Assembly: GCF_013314975.1 (NCBI RefSeq) | Contig: NZ_JABTYH010000015.1 | Location: 32,267 to 96,266 of the forward strand | Length of the DNA: 64,000 nt | DNA from: Pseudarthrobacter oxydans | GTDB lineage: Bacteria; Actinomycetota; Actinomycetes; Actinomycetales; Micrococcaceae | Direction of reading: 5' to 3' | Shown here: positions 28,301 to 39,471 of the stretch, in pieces | How the letters are laid out: each line of letters starts with the position of its first letter | How positions within the stretch are numbered: position 1 is the first letter of the stretch | Translations under genes and position numbers: made by a program | The notes under the pieces: model-generated | What the model was told of the DNA's origin: nothing | What the model saw: the letters and a program-made list of their open reading frames with translations, nothing else | Databases searched by the model: none

Positions 28301-29185
28301 GTGCACATCGGACTGATCGGCCTCGGCAAAATGGGGTTCAACATGCGCGAACGGCTGCGCAATGGCGGCGTTGAGGTCACCGGATACGACCGCAACCCGG
28401 ACGTTACGGACGCCGCCTCCATCGATGAGCTCCTTGCTGCAGTTCCCACGCCGCGGCTCATCTGGGTCATGGTCCCTGCCGGCGACATCACCGACGCCGT
28501 CATCAAGGAGCTGGGCGAAAAGCTCGACGAGGGTGATTTGGTGATCGACGGCGGCAATTCCCGGTTCACCGAGGACCAGAAACACGGCGAACTCCTTGCC
28601 GCGAAGGGGATCCACTTCGCGGACTGCGGGGTCTCCGGCGGAGTCTGGGGACTACAGAACGGCTATGGCCTCATGGCCGGCGGCGACGCCGCCGATATTG
28701 AGCGCGCGCTTCCTGTCTTCGACGCCCTGCGTCCCGAGGGTAACCGGGCGGACAGCTTTGTCCATGTGGGCGGGATCGGCGCGGGCCACTACGCCAAGAT
28801 GGTCCACAACGGGATCGAATACGGCCTGATGCAGGCATATGCCGAGGGTTACCAGCTGCTGGCTTCCAAGGACATCATCAGTGACCTGCCCGGAACTTTC
28901 CGGGCGTGGCAAAAAGGCACCGTGGTCCGGTCCTGGCTGCTGGACCTGCTGGTCAAAGCCCTCGATGAGGATCCGGGCCTGCAAAACATCGACGACTACG
29001 TTGAGGATTCCGGTGAAGGCAGGTGGACCGTGGAAGAAGCCATTGCCAATGCGATTCCGGCGCCGGCCATCACTGCCGCGCTGTTCGCCCGGTTCGAGTC
29101 CCGCGAGGACAGCTCCCCGGCCATGAAGATGGTGTCCGCGCTGCGGCACCAGTTCGGCGGCCACGCCACCCGTCCCGCCAAGTAA
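28301..29185 (+). CDS. gnd: 6-phosphogluconate dehydrogenase, decarboxylating (short form)
   Basis: 294 residues, with the short-form (YqeC/GndA-like) length and not the 470-residue enteric form. The NAD(P)-binding loop GLIGLGKMG lies at the N-terminus. DGGNSRF and the substrate loop CGVSGGVWG follow. HYAKMVHNGIEYG supplies the catalytic lysine. It converts 6-phosphogluconate to ribulose-5-phosphate in the pentose phosphate pathway. The GTG at 28301 is chosen because GLIGLGKMG must be near the start. Its place between dnaN and recF is conserved in actinobacteria. Confidence 0.93.
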   Translation: MHIGLIGLGKMGFNMRERLRNGGVEVTGYDRNPDVTDAASIDELLAAVPTPRLIWVMVPAGDITDAVIKELGEKLDEGDLVIDGGNSRFTEDQKHGELLAAKGIHFADCGVSGGVWGLQNGYGLMAGGDAADIERALPVFDALRPEGNRADSFVHVGGIGAGHYAKMVHNGIEYGLMQAYAEGYQLLASKDIISDLPGTFRAWQKGTVVRSWLLDLLVKALDEDPGLQNIDDYVEDSGEGRWTVEEAIANAIPAPAITAALFARFESREDSSPAMKMVSALRHQFGGHATRPAK

Positions 29186-29231
29186 TACCCAGCAGGGAAC
29201 CGCGAGGTTCCCGGAATTGCCGAAAAACCGC

Positions 29232-30443
29232 GTGTACCTAGAACACCTCTCCCTGACTGACTTCCGCAGTTATGCCCAGGTGGACCTTGCCCTGGGGCCC
29301 GGTGTCACTGTCCTTGTGGGATACAACGGCATCGGCAAAACCAACCTGATGGAGGCCATCGGCTACCTGGCCACGCTCAGCTCACACCGCGTCAGCTCCG
29401 ACGCGCCCCTGCTCAGGTTCGGCACGGAACGTGCGCTGGTCCGGGCCCGGCTGGTCCGCGGGGAGCAGATCACCGTGCTGGAACTGGAAATCAATGCGGG
29501 GCGGGCAAACCGCGGACGCATCAACCGGAGCAATCCGGTGCGGGCACGCGATCTCCTGGGTATCTGCCAGACGGTCCTGTTCGCGCCGGAAGACCTGGCC
29601 CTGGTGAAGGGTGATCCTTCCAACCGGCGCCGTTTCATAGATGAACTGCTCGCCAGCCTCGTTCCGCACCACGCCGCCACCCGCAGCGATTACGACCGTG
29701 TCCTCAAACAGCGGAATGCGCTGCTCAAATCAGCCCGCGCCGGCAAGTTCACGCCCGCCCATGAGGCGACCCTGGACGTGTGGGACCAGCACATGGCGAA
29801 AGCCGGGGCCGAACTGCTGCACGCGCGGCTTGAACTGGTGGAACGGTTGCGGCCGCACCTGGGCCGTGCCTACGCGGAGCTGACCGATGCCTCCAAACCT
29901 GCCGACGCCGTCTACCGCTCCAGCCTCCAGAACCAGATGGACGACGACGGCGCACCGCTGATGCGTGCAGCCGGCACCATTGCCGGGGGTGCTGCAGCGG
30001 ATGTGGAGGACCTGCGCCAGCTGTCCGTGGAACAGCTGGCGGAACGGTACGTCAAGGCCTTCGCGGACTCCCGCCGCAAGGAGATAGAACGGGGCATTTC
30101 GCTGGTGGGTCCCCACCGCGACGAACTTGAACTCATCCTGGGCCAGGCCCCGGCCAAGGGCTATGCGTCCCATGGCGAAACATGGTCCATGTGCCTGTCC
30201 CTTCGGCTCGCCTCCTATTACGTGATGCTGGACGACACCCGGACCGGGGGTTCGGCTCCCATCCTGATCCTGGACGATGTTTTTGCCGAGCTGGACGTCC
30301 AGCGGCGGCGTAAACTGGCCGCAATAGTCTCCGGCGCGGAACAGGTCCTGGTGACCGCCGCCGTCGACGCCGACATCCCGGAAGAGCTCTCCGGACGGCG
30401 GGTGAAGGTCATCCCGGGAGGTATTGATGAGCAGGGACAGTGA
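29232..30443 (+). CDS. recF: DNA replication and repair protein RecF
   Basis: An SMC-like ATPase of about 403 residues that loads RecA at gaps. Visible are Walker A GYNGIGKTN near residue 35, the signature region and Walker B ILILDDVFAELD near residue 350. The GTG at 29232 gives the usual (M)YLEHLSLTDFRSY start; a TTG at 29217 is also possible. The third residue of the P-loop is Tyr where most RecF proteins have Pro. It overlaps dciA by 17 nt. Confidence 0.95.
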   Translation: MYLEHLSLTDFRSYAQVDLALGPGVTVLVGYNGIGKTNLMEAIGYLATLSSHRVSSDAPLLRFGTERALVRARLVRGEQITVLELEINAGRANRGRINRSNPVRARDLLGICQTVLFAPEDLALVKGDPSNRRRFIDELLASLVPHHAATRSDYDRVLKQRNALLKSARAGKFTPAHEATLDVWDQHMAKAGAELLHARLELVERLRPHLGRAYAELTDASKPADAVYRSSLQNQMDDDGAPLMRAAGTIAGGAAADVEDLRQLSVEQLAERYVKAFADSRRKEIERGISLVGPHRDELELILGQAPAKGYASHGETWSMCLSLRLASYYVMLDDTRTGGSAPILILDDVFAELDVQRRRKLAAIVSGAEQVLVTAAVDADIPEELSGRRVKVIPGGIDEQGQ

Positions 30444-30987
30444 AAAAGGCGGCGGGCTCCAGCCCGGCCGCGACCCCGACAACATCGATGCTCCCCAGGT
30501 TGCCCTGAACAGGATGCGGGAGGCCGCCGCGGCCCGGGGCGAGATCCGCAGGACCGCATCCCGCCCGGGCTCCGCCAAAGCCAAAAAGGGCATCCGGGAC
30601 ACCCGCGGCTTCAGCCAGTTCCACGCCAGCGGCCGCGATCCCCTCGGCCTGGGAAAGGTGGTGGGACGCCTTGTGGCGGAGCGCGGCTGGACCTCACCGG
30701 TGGCGGTCGGATCCGTCATGGCCGAATGGGCCACCCTGGTAGGCCCCGAAATTTCGGCCCACTGCACGCCCGAGAGCTTCACCGACACCACCCTCCACGT
30801 CCGCTGCGACTCAACGGCCTGGGCCACCCAGCTCCGGCTCCTCAGCACCAGCCTTCTGGAGAAGTTCCGGGTGGAACTGGGGGACGGAGTGGTCACGAGC
30901 ATCCAGGTTCTGGGCCCTTCCGCGCCGAGCTGGCGCAAGGGCGGCCGGTCCGTGAACGGGCGGGGTCCCCGCGACACCTACGGGTAG
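30427..30987 (+). CDS. dciA: DciA family (DUF721) helicase-operator protein
   Basis: A protein of 186 residues. The DUF721 domain covers about residues 70-165 (VVGRLVAERGWTSPVAVGSV, then WATLVGPEISAHC). DciA is the ancestral partner of the DnaB helicase and is needed for its loading where DnaC/DnaI is absent. The ATG lies inside the end of recF, after GGAGG. The N-terminal third is basic and disordered. Its place between recF and gyrB is typical of actinobacteria. Confidence 0.88.
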   Translation: MSRDSEKGGGLQPGRDPDNIDAPQVALNRMREAAAARGEIRRTASRPGSAKAKKGIRDTRGFSQFHASGRDPLGLGKVVGRLVAERGWTSPVAVGSVMAEWATLVGPEISAHCTPESFTDTTLHVRCDSTAWATQLRLLSTSLLEKFRVELGDGVVTSIQVLGPSAPSWRKGGRSVNGRGPRDTYG

Positions 30988-31030
30988 CGCCGGCAGCGGA
31001 CTCTTGAAAATCGACGTAACGGCGTGTAGA

Positions 31031-31111
31031 GCCCTGAAAGGGCCGGAGGGTGTATAGGCACCCGGAGGCCGTCCTGCCAACGCGCCCAAGGCGCGGCCAA
31101 TGGCCTCCGGG
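31031..31111 (+). promoter_or_regulatory. nested stem-loops between dciA and gyrB
   Basis: A small hairpin GCCCT-GAA-AGGGC lies at 31031-31043. A larger one has arms CCCGGAGGCC (31061-31070) and GGCCTCCGGG (31102-31111) and contains an inner hairpin CGCGCC-CAA-GGCGCG (31081-31095). There is no T-tract. It may stop dciA transcripts or form a structured leader ahead of gyrB. A -10-like TAGAAT lies downstream at 31169-31174; I found no good -35. The rest of the 380-bp gap shows nothing else clear. Confidence 0.45.
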
Positions 31112-31367
31112 AGGCACACCACCGCCCGTGGAAGGCCCTGGAATGCGGGGAATTGGGCGCCTGCACGGTAGAATCGTTGTAGATAACTGGGCGCGGGTGA
31201 ACGTTGACTGGGTCCGTTTTCCGCGCGTTTCAAGCCCGCGGAGTGCGGGTCCACCGTCAGCCATACATCGGCGCTACAAGTTTGTGCCTGTTGGCGGATG
31301 ACTTTCCTGCAGTAACCGGGGAGGATTCGGCCGGCCATCATCGAGAACAGAGGAGTCGACAGCGCCT

Positions 31368-33455
<2,088 letters not shown>

Positions 33456-33509
33456 GACACGGTCCGATAGATATTCGATTACTGACATATACCTGAAACG
33501 GAAATTAAT

Positions 33510-36185
33510 ATGAGCGACGAAACACCCGAGAACCCGGCCTCCGAAGCCGGTACTCCGGACACCGTTCTTGAAGGCGACGTGCTGATAGACCGCGTGGAGC
33601 AGGTGGACCTGCAGACTGAAATGCAGCGGTCCTACCTCGACTACGCGATGGCCGTCATCGTGGGCCGTGCCCTTCCCGACGTCCGCGACGGACTGAAGCC
33701 GGTCCACCGCAGGGTCCTCTACGCGATGTTCGACGGCGGATACCGGCCGGACCGCTCGTTCAACAAGTGCGCCCGCGTGGTGGGCGAGGTCATGGGCCAG
33801 TACCACCCCCACGGCGACACCGCGATCTACGATGCGCTGGTACGCCTCATCCAGGACTGGACGATGCGGTACCCCCTGGCCCTCGGCCAAGGCAACTTCG
33901 GTTCCCCGGGCAACGACGGCGCTGCCGCCCCGCGTTACACCGAAACAAAGATGGCGCCGCTGGCCATGGAAATGGTCCGTGACATCGACGAGGAAACCGT
34001 CGATTTCCAGGACAACTACGACGGCAAGAACCAGGAACCCACCATCCTGCCCGCCCGTTTCCCCAACCTGCTGGTGAACGGCTCCTCAGGCATCGCCGTC
34101 GGCATGGCCACCAACATTCCGCCGCACAATCTCCGCGAAGTAGCCGACGGCGTGCAGTGGTACCTGGCCAACCCCACGGCCAGCCGCGAGGAACTCCTGG
34201 AAGAACTCCTGCTGCGGGTCAAGGGCCCCGATTTCCCCACCGGCGCCACCATCCTGGGCCACAAGGGCATCGAGGACGCCTACCGGACCGGCCGCGGTTC
34301 GGTCACCATGCGCGCAGTGGTGAACGTCGAGGAGCTCCAGGGCCGCACCTGCCTGGTGGTCACCGAGCTTCCGTACCAGGCCAACCCGGACAACCTGGCC
34401 ATCAAGATTGCCGAACTCGTCAAGGACGGCAAGATCCAGGGCATCGCCGACCTCCGGGACGAAACCTCCGGCCGCACCGGACAGCGGCTGGTCATCGTCC
34501 TCAAGCGCGACGCCGTGCCCAAGGTGGTGCTCAACAACCTCTACAAGCACACCGAACTGCAGAGCAACTTCTCCGCCAACATGCTGGCGATCGTTGACGG
34601 CGTTCCCCGGACGCTGAGCCTGGACGCCTTCATCCGGCACTGGGTGACCCACCAGATGGACGTCATCGCCCGCCGTACCCGGTACCGGCTGCGCAAGGCC
34701 GAGGAAGAAGCCCACATCCTGCGGGCACTCCTGAAGGCGCTGGACATGCTGGACGAAGTAATCGCCCTGATCCGCGCCTCCAACACCACCGAAGCGGCCC
34801 GGGACGGCCTGATGGAGCTGCTGGACATCGACGAACTGCAGGCCAGGGCCATCCTGGACATGCAGCTGCGCCGCCTTGCCGCCCTCGAACGCCAGAAGAT
34901 CCAGGACCGGCACGCCGAACTCGAAGCCATGATCGCCGAGTACAACCAGATCCTTGGCTCCGAGCAGCGCCAGCGCGAGATCATCAGCACCGAGCTGGGC
35001 GAAATCGTGGACAAGCACGGGGATGACCGCCGCACCAAGATCCTGATGGGCTTTGACGGCGACATGTCCATGGAGGACCTCATCCCCGAAGAGGAAATGG
35101 TGGTCACCATTACCCGGGGCGGCTACGTCAAGCGGACCCGCAGCGACAACTACCGTTCGCAGCAGCGCGGCGGCAAGGGCATCAAGGGGGCCCAGCTCCG
35201 TGGTGACGACGTAGTGGAGCACTTCTTCGTCACCACAACGCACCACTGGCTCCTCTTCTTCACGAACCTGGGCCGCGTTTACCGTGCCAAGGCTTACGAA
35301 CTGATGGAAGCCGGCCGGGACGCCAAGGGCCAGCACGTGGCCAACCTGATGGCCTTCCAGCCGGACGAGCACATTGCCCAGGTCCTGGACCTGAAGGACT
35401 ACCAGCAGGCTCCCTACCTGGTGCTTGCAACCAAGCGCGGTCTGGTGAAGAAGACCCGGCTGGAGGACTACGACACCAACCGCTCCGCCGGCGTTATTGC
35501 CATCAACCTCCGCGACGGCGACGAACTGGTGTCCGCGCAGCTGGTGTCCGAAACCGACGACCTGCTGCTGGTCTCCCGCAAGGGCCAGTCCATCCGCTTT
35601 ACCGCAACCGAGGATGCGCTCCGCCCCATGGGACGTGCCACCTCAGGTGTCACCGGCATGAAATTCCGCGAAGAGGACGAGCTGCTGGCCGCCAACGTGG
35701 TGACCGACGGTTCGTACGTCTTCATCGTCACCGAGGGCGGCTACGCCAAACGGACAGCTGTTGAGGAATACCGGCTCCAGGGCCGTGGCGGGCTGGGGAT
35801 CAAGGTAGCCAAGCTCGCGGAAGAACGCGGTGACCTGGTGGGTGCACTGATTGTCCAGGAAGAGGACGAGGTACTGGTGGTCATGGAGGGCGGCAAGGTG
35901 GTCCGCTCCTCGGTTGCCGGAGTCCCCGCCAAGGGACGCGACACCATGGGTGTCATCTTCGCCAAACCGGACAAAAATGACCGGATTATCGAGGTGGCAC
36001 GCAACAGTGAACGGGGTCTTGAGGGCGAGGAATCGCCGGAGGATGACGTAACGTTGGCTGAAGATGGCGGATCCCCCGAGGATTCCACCAGCCCAGCAGT
36101 GGCAGAAGAATCACCGGCCGTTGAGTCAGAGGACGCCTCGGGCGACGCTGAGCCGAACGAAGACTACACGGAAGGTAACGAGTGA
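33510..36185 (+). CDS. gyrA: DNA gyrase subunit A
   Basis: 891 residues. The catalytic tyrosine lies in APRYTE. The quinolone-determining region reads [14 protein letters not shown], with Thr at the position of E. coli Ser83 and the downstream Asp present. The GyrA box QQRGGKG opens the beta-pinwheel C-terminal domain. The last 60 residues are a strongly acidic tail (ESPEDDV... [11 protein letters not shown]), longer than in enterobacteria. The stop overlaps the next gene by 4 nt. Confidence 0.98.
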   Translation: MSDETPENPASEAGTPDTVLEGDVLIDRVEQVDLQTEMQRSYLDYAMAVIVGRALPDVRDGLKPVHRRVLYAMFDGGYRPDRSFNKCARVVGEVMGQYHPHGDTAIYDALVRLIQDWTMRYPLALGQGNFGSPGNDGAAAPRYTETKMAPLAMEMVRDIDEETVDFQDNYDGKNQEPTILPARFPNLLVNGSSGIAVGMATNIPPHNLREVADGVQWYLANPTASREELLEELLLRVKGPDFPTGATILGHKGIEDAYRTGRGSVTMRAVVNVEELQGRTCLVVTELPYQANPDNLAIKIAELVKDGKIQGIADLRDETSGRTGQRLVIVLKRDAVPKVVLNNLYKHTELQSNFSANMLAIVDGVPRTLSLDAFIRHWVTHQMDVIARRTRYRLRKAEEEAHILRALLKALDMLDEVIALIRASNTTEAARDGLMELLDIDELQARAILDMQLRRLAALERQKIQDRHAELEAMIAEYNQILGSEQRQREIISTELGEIVDKHGDDRRTKILMGFDGDMSMEDLIPEEEMVVTITRGGYVKRTRSDNYRSQQRGGKGIKGAQLRGDDVVEHFFVTTTHHWLLFFTNLGRVYRAKAYELMEAGRDAKGQHVANLMAFQPDEHIAQVLDLKDYQQAPYLVLATKRGLVKKTRLEDYDTNRSAGVIAINLRDGDELVSAQLVSETDDLLLVSRKGQSIRFTATEDALRPMGRATSGVTGMKFREEDELLAANVVTDGSYVFIVTEGGYAKRTAVEEYRLQGRGGLGIKVAKLAEERGDLVGALIVQEEDEVLVVMEGGKVVRSSVAGVPAKGRDTMGVIFAKPDKNDRIIEVARNSERGLEGEESPEDDVTLAEDGGSPEDSTSPAVAEESPAVESEDASGDAEPNEDYTEGNE

Positions 36186-36871
36186 GTAATCCCGACTCAT
36201 TTCCCAAGCCGAACAGCACCGCTCCCGACGGAAACCGGCCCTCAGCCGCACCACGGGTAAACGCTCCCGTCCGTCCGCAGCAGCGCCCGGCCGCCCCCGC
36301 TGCCGCCCCGGGTCAACGCCCCGCCGTTCCCGGCCAGCGCCCTGCCCAGGGTGACCGCCCGGCGCAGGGCCAGAACGAGCGTCCGGCGGGCCAGCCAGGC
36401 CAGCGCCCGGCCCCGGGACAGCGGCCCGCAGCAGCCGGACAGCGCCCGGCAGGAAGCGCCCCGGGCCAGGGCAACCCGGGACTCGTGAAGCCTGCTCCGA
36501 AGGCAAAGGTCCGGCGCGCCCGGCTGCTCATCAGCAAGGTGGACCCGTGGTCTGTCCTGAAGATGGCTTTCCTCCTGTCCGTGGCCCTGGGAATCGTCAC
36601 GGTTGTGGCCGCCATTGTCCTGTGGACCGTCCTTGACCTGACGGGCATCTTCGACCAGGTGGACAGCCTGCTGGGCACGCTGGCCGGTTCCGAGGGCGGC
36701 GGCTTTGAGCTGAAGAAGGTGGCTTCCCTGGGCCAGGTGGCCTCTTTCGCCACCATCATCGCGGTGGTGAACGTGGTCCTGCTGACCGCGCTTTCCATGC
36801 TTTCCGCTGTGCTGTACAACATCTCCGCCACCCTGGTGGGCGGCATCGGCGTTACCCTCACGGACGACTAA
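36182..36871 (+). CDS. DUF3566 membrane protein
   Basis: 229 residues. The first 105 are disordered and rich in Pro, Gln and Arg, with repeats of GQRPA. The DUF3566 domain follows, with two membrane helices near residues 125-150 and 185-215. It is the homologue of the conserved gene after gyrA in mycobacteria (Rv0007 position). The function is unknown. The GTG start overlaps gyrA (GTGA), so it is coupled to gyrase expression. Confidence 0.88.
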   Translation: MSNPDSFPKPNSTAPDGNRPSAAPRVNAPVRPQQRPAAPAAAPGQRPAVPGQRPAQGDRPAQGQNERPAGQPGQRPAPGQRPAAAGQRPAGSAPGQGNPGLVKPAPKAKVRRARLLISKVDPWSVLKMAFLLSVALGIVTVVAAIVLWTVLDLTGIFDQVDSLLGTLAGSEGGGFELKKVASLGQVASFATIIAVVNVVLLTALSMLSAVLYNISATLVGGIGVTLTDD

Positions 36872-36876
36872 GGTCC

Positions 36877-36926
36877 CCTTTCCGCGGGCCTGACAGCCGC
36901 GGAAAGGCCCGATTTGAGATCGGGCC
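36877..36926 (+). terminator. two overlapping hairpins after DUF3566 gene
   Basis: The first pairs CCTTTCCGCGG (36877-36887) with CCGCGGAAAGG (36897-36907). The second pairs GGCCCGAT (36906-36913) with ATCGGGCC (36919-36926). They share bases, so they exclude each other. Neither has a T-tract. Together they probably end the gyrB-gyrA transcript. Confidence 0.6.
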
Positions 36927-36943
36927 GGGATGTGCTGTAAAGT
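36914..36943 (+). promoter_or_regulatory. promoter for tRNA-Ile
   Basis: TTGAGA (36914-36919) and TAAAGT (36938-36943) are spaced by 18 bp, and the tRNA begins 25 bp further on. The -35 lies within the loop of the second terminator hairpin. Confidence 0.55.
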
Positions 36944-36968
36944 CATGTCTCGGCCCGATGAGGCATCG

Positions 36969-37042
36969 GGGCGTATAGCTCAGGCGGTTAGAGCGCTTCG
37001 CTGATAACGAAGAGGTCCCAGGTTCAAGTCCTGGTACGCCCA
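36969..37042 (+). tRNA. tRNA-Ile (GAT)
   Basis: A 74-nt cloverleaf. The acceptor stem is GGGCGTA/TACGCCC. The anticodon arm TTCGC-TGATAAC-GAAGA carries GAT, and the T arm is CCAGG-TTCAAGT-CCTGG. The 3' CCA is not encoded. The place after gyrA is conserved in actinobacteria. Confidence 0.97.
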
Positions 37043-37111
37043 CGGAACCTGTGCAGGTTCAAGTGTAGGTTTGGATTGCGTAACCCGCAGCCGGACCGGA
37101 ACGGGGAGCAT

Positions 37112-37228
37112 GTGAAGAAGTTGCTAGTAGTGGCAGCGGCAATCGCAGGCGTCCTGCTCTACAGGAAAGCACAGGAATCCGAGGCCCGGAAAGATGTCTG
37201 GAGCAAGTCAACCGACACGGTGGACTAG
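37112..37228 (+). CDS. DLW-39 family micro-protein
   Basis: 38 residues. It starts (GTG) KKLLVVAAAIAGVLLYRKAQ, a single membrane helix, then an acidic tail with DVWSKSTD close to the end. It is preceded by GGGGAG. Length, composition and the D-x-W tail match the DLW-39 family of very small actinobacterial membrane proteins, which lies near tRNA-Ile/Ala. The function is unknown. Confidence 0.8.
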   Translation: MKKLLVVAAAIAGVLLYRKAQESEARKDVWSKSTDTVD

Positions 37229-37299
37229 CCCCGGAGCCCGGACCGGAGCTGGTCAAAGGCTCCCTGGTTCTAGGGTATGATTGACGGGTTGCTTCTTAT

Positions 37300-37375
37300 G
37301 GGGGCATGGCGCAATTGGTAGCGCACCTGCTTTGCAAGCAGGGGGTTCGGGGTTCGAGTCCCCGTGCCTCCACCA
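37300..37375 (+). tRNA. tRNA-Ala (TGC)
   Basis: The acceptor stem GGGGGCA/TGCCTCC contains the G3:U70 pair that marks alanine tRNAs. The anticodon arm CCTGC-TTTGCAA-GCAGG carries TGC. A 3' CCA is encoded at 37373-37375. Confidence 0.97.
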
Positions 37376-37378
37376 TAG

Positions 37379-37416
37379 GAAAGTCCCGGTCAGCGGAAAC
37401 GCTGGCCGGGACTTTT
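37379..37416 (+). terminator. intrinsic terminator after tRNA-Ala
   Basis: AAGTCCCGGTCAGCG and CGCTGGCCGGGACTT pair around a GAAA loop, followed by TTGCTTTT. One G:T pair is in the stem. Confidence 0.9.
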
Positions 37417-37474
37417 GCTTTTCGCATCCGGAACCTGCAGCCATCCGGTCCCTGCCGCGCACTAGGGTAGTGCA

Positions 37475-38425
37475 GTGAACTTCTTTCTCGCAGCCGTCGG
37501 CGTACTGGGCGTCGCCTCGTCCGGTCCGCTGATTGCTGCCACCCTCGGGGCCACAACGGTCAGTGCCCTGGCCATCGCTTTCTGGCGCAACGCCATCGGC
37601 GCTGCCGTGATGGCCTCCCCCACCCTCATCCGGGAACCCCGGCAGTTCGGCAGGATCACCCACCGTGAGTTCCGCTGGTGCCTGCTGGCCGCCGTCGCGC
37701 TGGCCCTGCACTTCGCCTGCTTCATTACCTCCCTGCAGCTCACCTCCGTTGCCGCGGCCACGGCACTGGTGTGCCTGCAGTCAGCCTGGATAGCTGTGTT
37801 CCAGCTCTTCCGCGGGACCCGTCACCGGTGGCAGGTGCTGGCTGGCCTGGGCATCGCTTTTGGCGGCGTTGTTGCCATCACGGGATTCGACATGGGCTCG
37901 TCGCCGGATGCCCTGCTGGGTGACCTGCTGGCCGTCGCCGGCGGGGCGCTGGCCGGCCTATACACACTGGCGGGTGGAAAAGCCCGGCAAAGTATGACGA
38001 CGGGCACTTACACCACGCTCTGCTACGGAATGTGCGCAGCCCTGGTTGCCGTACTGGCGCTCATTGGCGGGCAACCGCTGGTGGGGTTTGAAGCCGCCGG
38101 CTGGCTGGGGATCCTGGCCATCACGGTCTGTGCGCAGCTTGTGGGGCATACCGCCTTCAACCACCTGCTGGCCACCATGAGTCCCCTCCTGGTGTCGATG
38201 ATCATCCTCCTGGAGATTCCGGGTGCCGCGCTTCTTGCCGCGGTCTTCCTCCACGAAACCCTTCCCGCCGGTACCTACGCCGGCCTGGGGCTTATCCTTG
38301 CGGGTCTCGCCGTCGTGGTGCTGGGCCAGCGGTCGGGCAAGGCCGCGCGCCGCGCAAGCCCAGCGGCAAACGGGCGGGAAGAACCGCCGTCGGACCGGCC
38401 GCTCGCGGAGTTGGGAACCGACTGA
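37475..38425 (+). CDS. DMT superfamily (EamA) transporter
   Basis: 316 residues with ten hydrophobic segments arranged as two EamA repeats. The first repeat ends near residue 140 and the second near 285. The family exports metabolites or amino acids; the substrate is unknown. The C-terminal 30 residues are hydrophilic and basic. It starts with GTG at 37475. It converges with the GT2 gene. Confidence 0.85.
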   Translation: MNFFLAAVGVLGVASSGPLIAATLGATTVSALAIAFWRNAIGAAVMASPTLIREPRQFGRITHREFRWCLLAAVALALHFACFITSLQLTSVAAATALVCLQSAWIAVFQLFRGTRHRWQVLAGLGIAFGGVVAITGFDMGSSPDALLGDLLAVAGGALAGLYTLAGGKARQSMTTGTYTTLCYGMCAALVAVLALIGGQPLVGFEAAGWLGILAITVCAQLVGHTAFNHLLATMSPLLVSMIILLEIPGAALLAAVFLHETLPAGTYAGLGLILAGLAVVVLGQRSGKAARRASPAANGREEPPSDRPLAELGTD

Positions 38426-38446
38426 TGCCGGTGTGCTGCGTGGCCT

Positions 38447-39322
38447 TTACTGACCGCCGCGGCGCACTGGCTGGGCGGTATTAACGGTGTGGATGGCCCG
38501 CAGGAGCTTGGCGGGGAAGTACACCGAGAAGAACACCACCATGGGAGCCTTCAGGGCCATCTTCTTGACGTTGTGGGCCTTGTAGGTCCGGTCGAAGCGG
38601 GTGACGTAGTAGCGGTAGTCCCGCGGTGAATCCTCAAGCCTGCGGGCAGACATCCCGGACACCATCTGGGGGCAGTACTGGATCTTCAGATCGTTCTCGG
38701 CCAGGTGCAGGGACAGGTCGATGTCCTCATGCATCTCGTCTCTCTCGTCACGGCAGGTTTCGGCCCGGATGGTTTCCCACGCGGTGGAACGCAGCGCCAT
38801 GTTGGAGCCGAAGAGGAAATGGTATTGATGCTTGGCCAGCTTCAACATGAGCTGGCGCATCTTGTCGTCTGCCTTGAGGCCAAAGCGGCGCATTGGCATG
38901 TCGTAGTACACCACCGGGCCCGTGGCTGCCTGGACGGACTGGTCGAGGAACGCTTTCTGCACCTGCTCCACCCAGTCCGGTTCCACCACCGAATCGGCGT
39001 CGATCCTGCCCAGGACATCACCGGTGGCGTGGTCCAGCCCGAAGTTCCGGGTAGGGATCAGCCCCTGCTCCTTGTCCTGGCTGAGCAGGACGATGGGGGT
39101 CTCCGGGTACTCGAGCTGCATCTGCTGCACAATGCGGGCCGTGCGGTCCTTGGACAGATTGTCCACCACCACGATCTCGTGGGCCGGGACTGACTGGTAG
39201 ATGGCAGCTATAAGGCACTGCCGGATGACGCTCTCCTCGTTGTACGCCGGGATGACAATGGACACGCGGGGCAGGTCTGCTGCGTCGTTCAAGGCATCCC
39301 CAGAGGATTGTTCGGCTGACAT
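38447..39322 (-). CDS. family 2 glycosyltransferase
   Basis: 291 residues. The GT-A fold starts at VSIVIPAYNEESVIRQCL. The nucleotide-sugar site contains GRIDADSVVEPDW (D-x-D), and the acceptor-side ED is in EMHEDIDLSLHL. A short hydrophobic segment lies near the C-terminus (MVVFFSVYFPAKLL). It transfers a sugar from a nucleotide donor, probably to an envelope lipid or glycan; the product is unknown. Confidence 0.88.
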   Translation of the reverse strand: MSAEQSSGDALNDAADLPRVSIVIPAYNEESVIRQCLIAAIYQSVPAHEIVVVDNLSKDRTARIVQQMQLEYPETPIVLLSQDKEQGLIPTRNFGLDHATGDVLGRIDADSVVEPDWVEQVQKAFLDQSVQAATGPVVYYDMPMRRFGLKADDKMRQLMLKLAKHQYHFLFGSNMALRSTAWETIRAETCRDERDEMHEDIDLSLHLAENDLKIQYCPQMVSGMSARRLEDSPRDYRYYVTRFDRTYKAHNVKKMALKAPMVVFFSVYFPAKLLRAIHTVNTAQPVRRGGQ

Positions 39323-39382
39323 CGGTTCAAATCTAGCACCGAACGGTGCTCCGACTCCGAAGCACCGGAACGTCGGGAGACA

Positions 39383-39418
39383 GGAAAAGGGCCCCGCCCT
39401 GCGGCGGAGCCCTTTTCC
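39383..39418 (-). terminator. bidirectional terminator
   Basis: GGAAAAGGGC-CCCGCC pairs with GGCGGA-GCCCTTTTCC around a CTGC loop, with one C/A mismatch. A T-run occurs on both strands. It ends the 305-aa protein gene transcript on the minus strand. Confidence 0.85.
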
Positions 39419-39471
39419 GGCTGCTGGTCCGGCCCACCGGGACCGGGGATATCAGGACTGCTGCATTAGGA

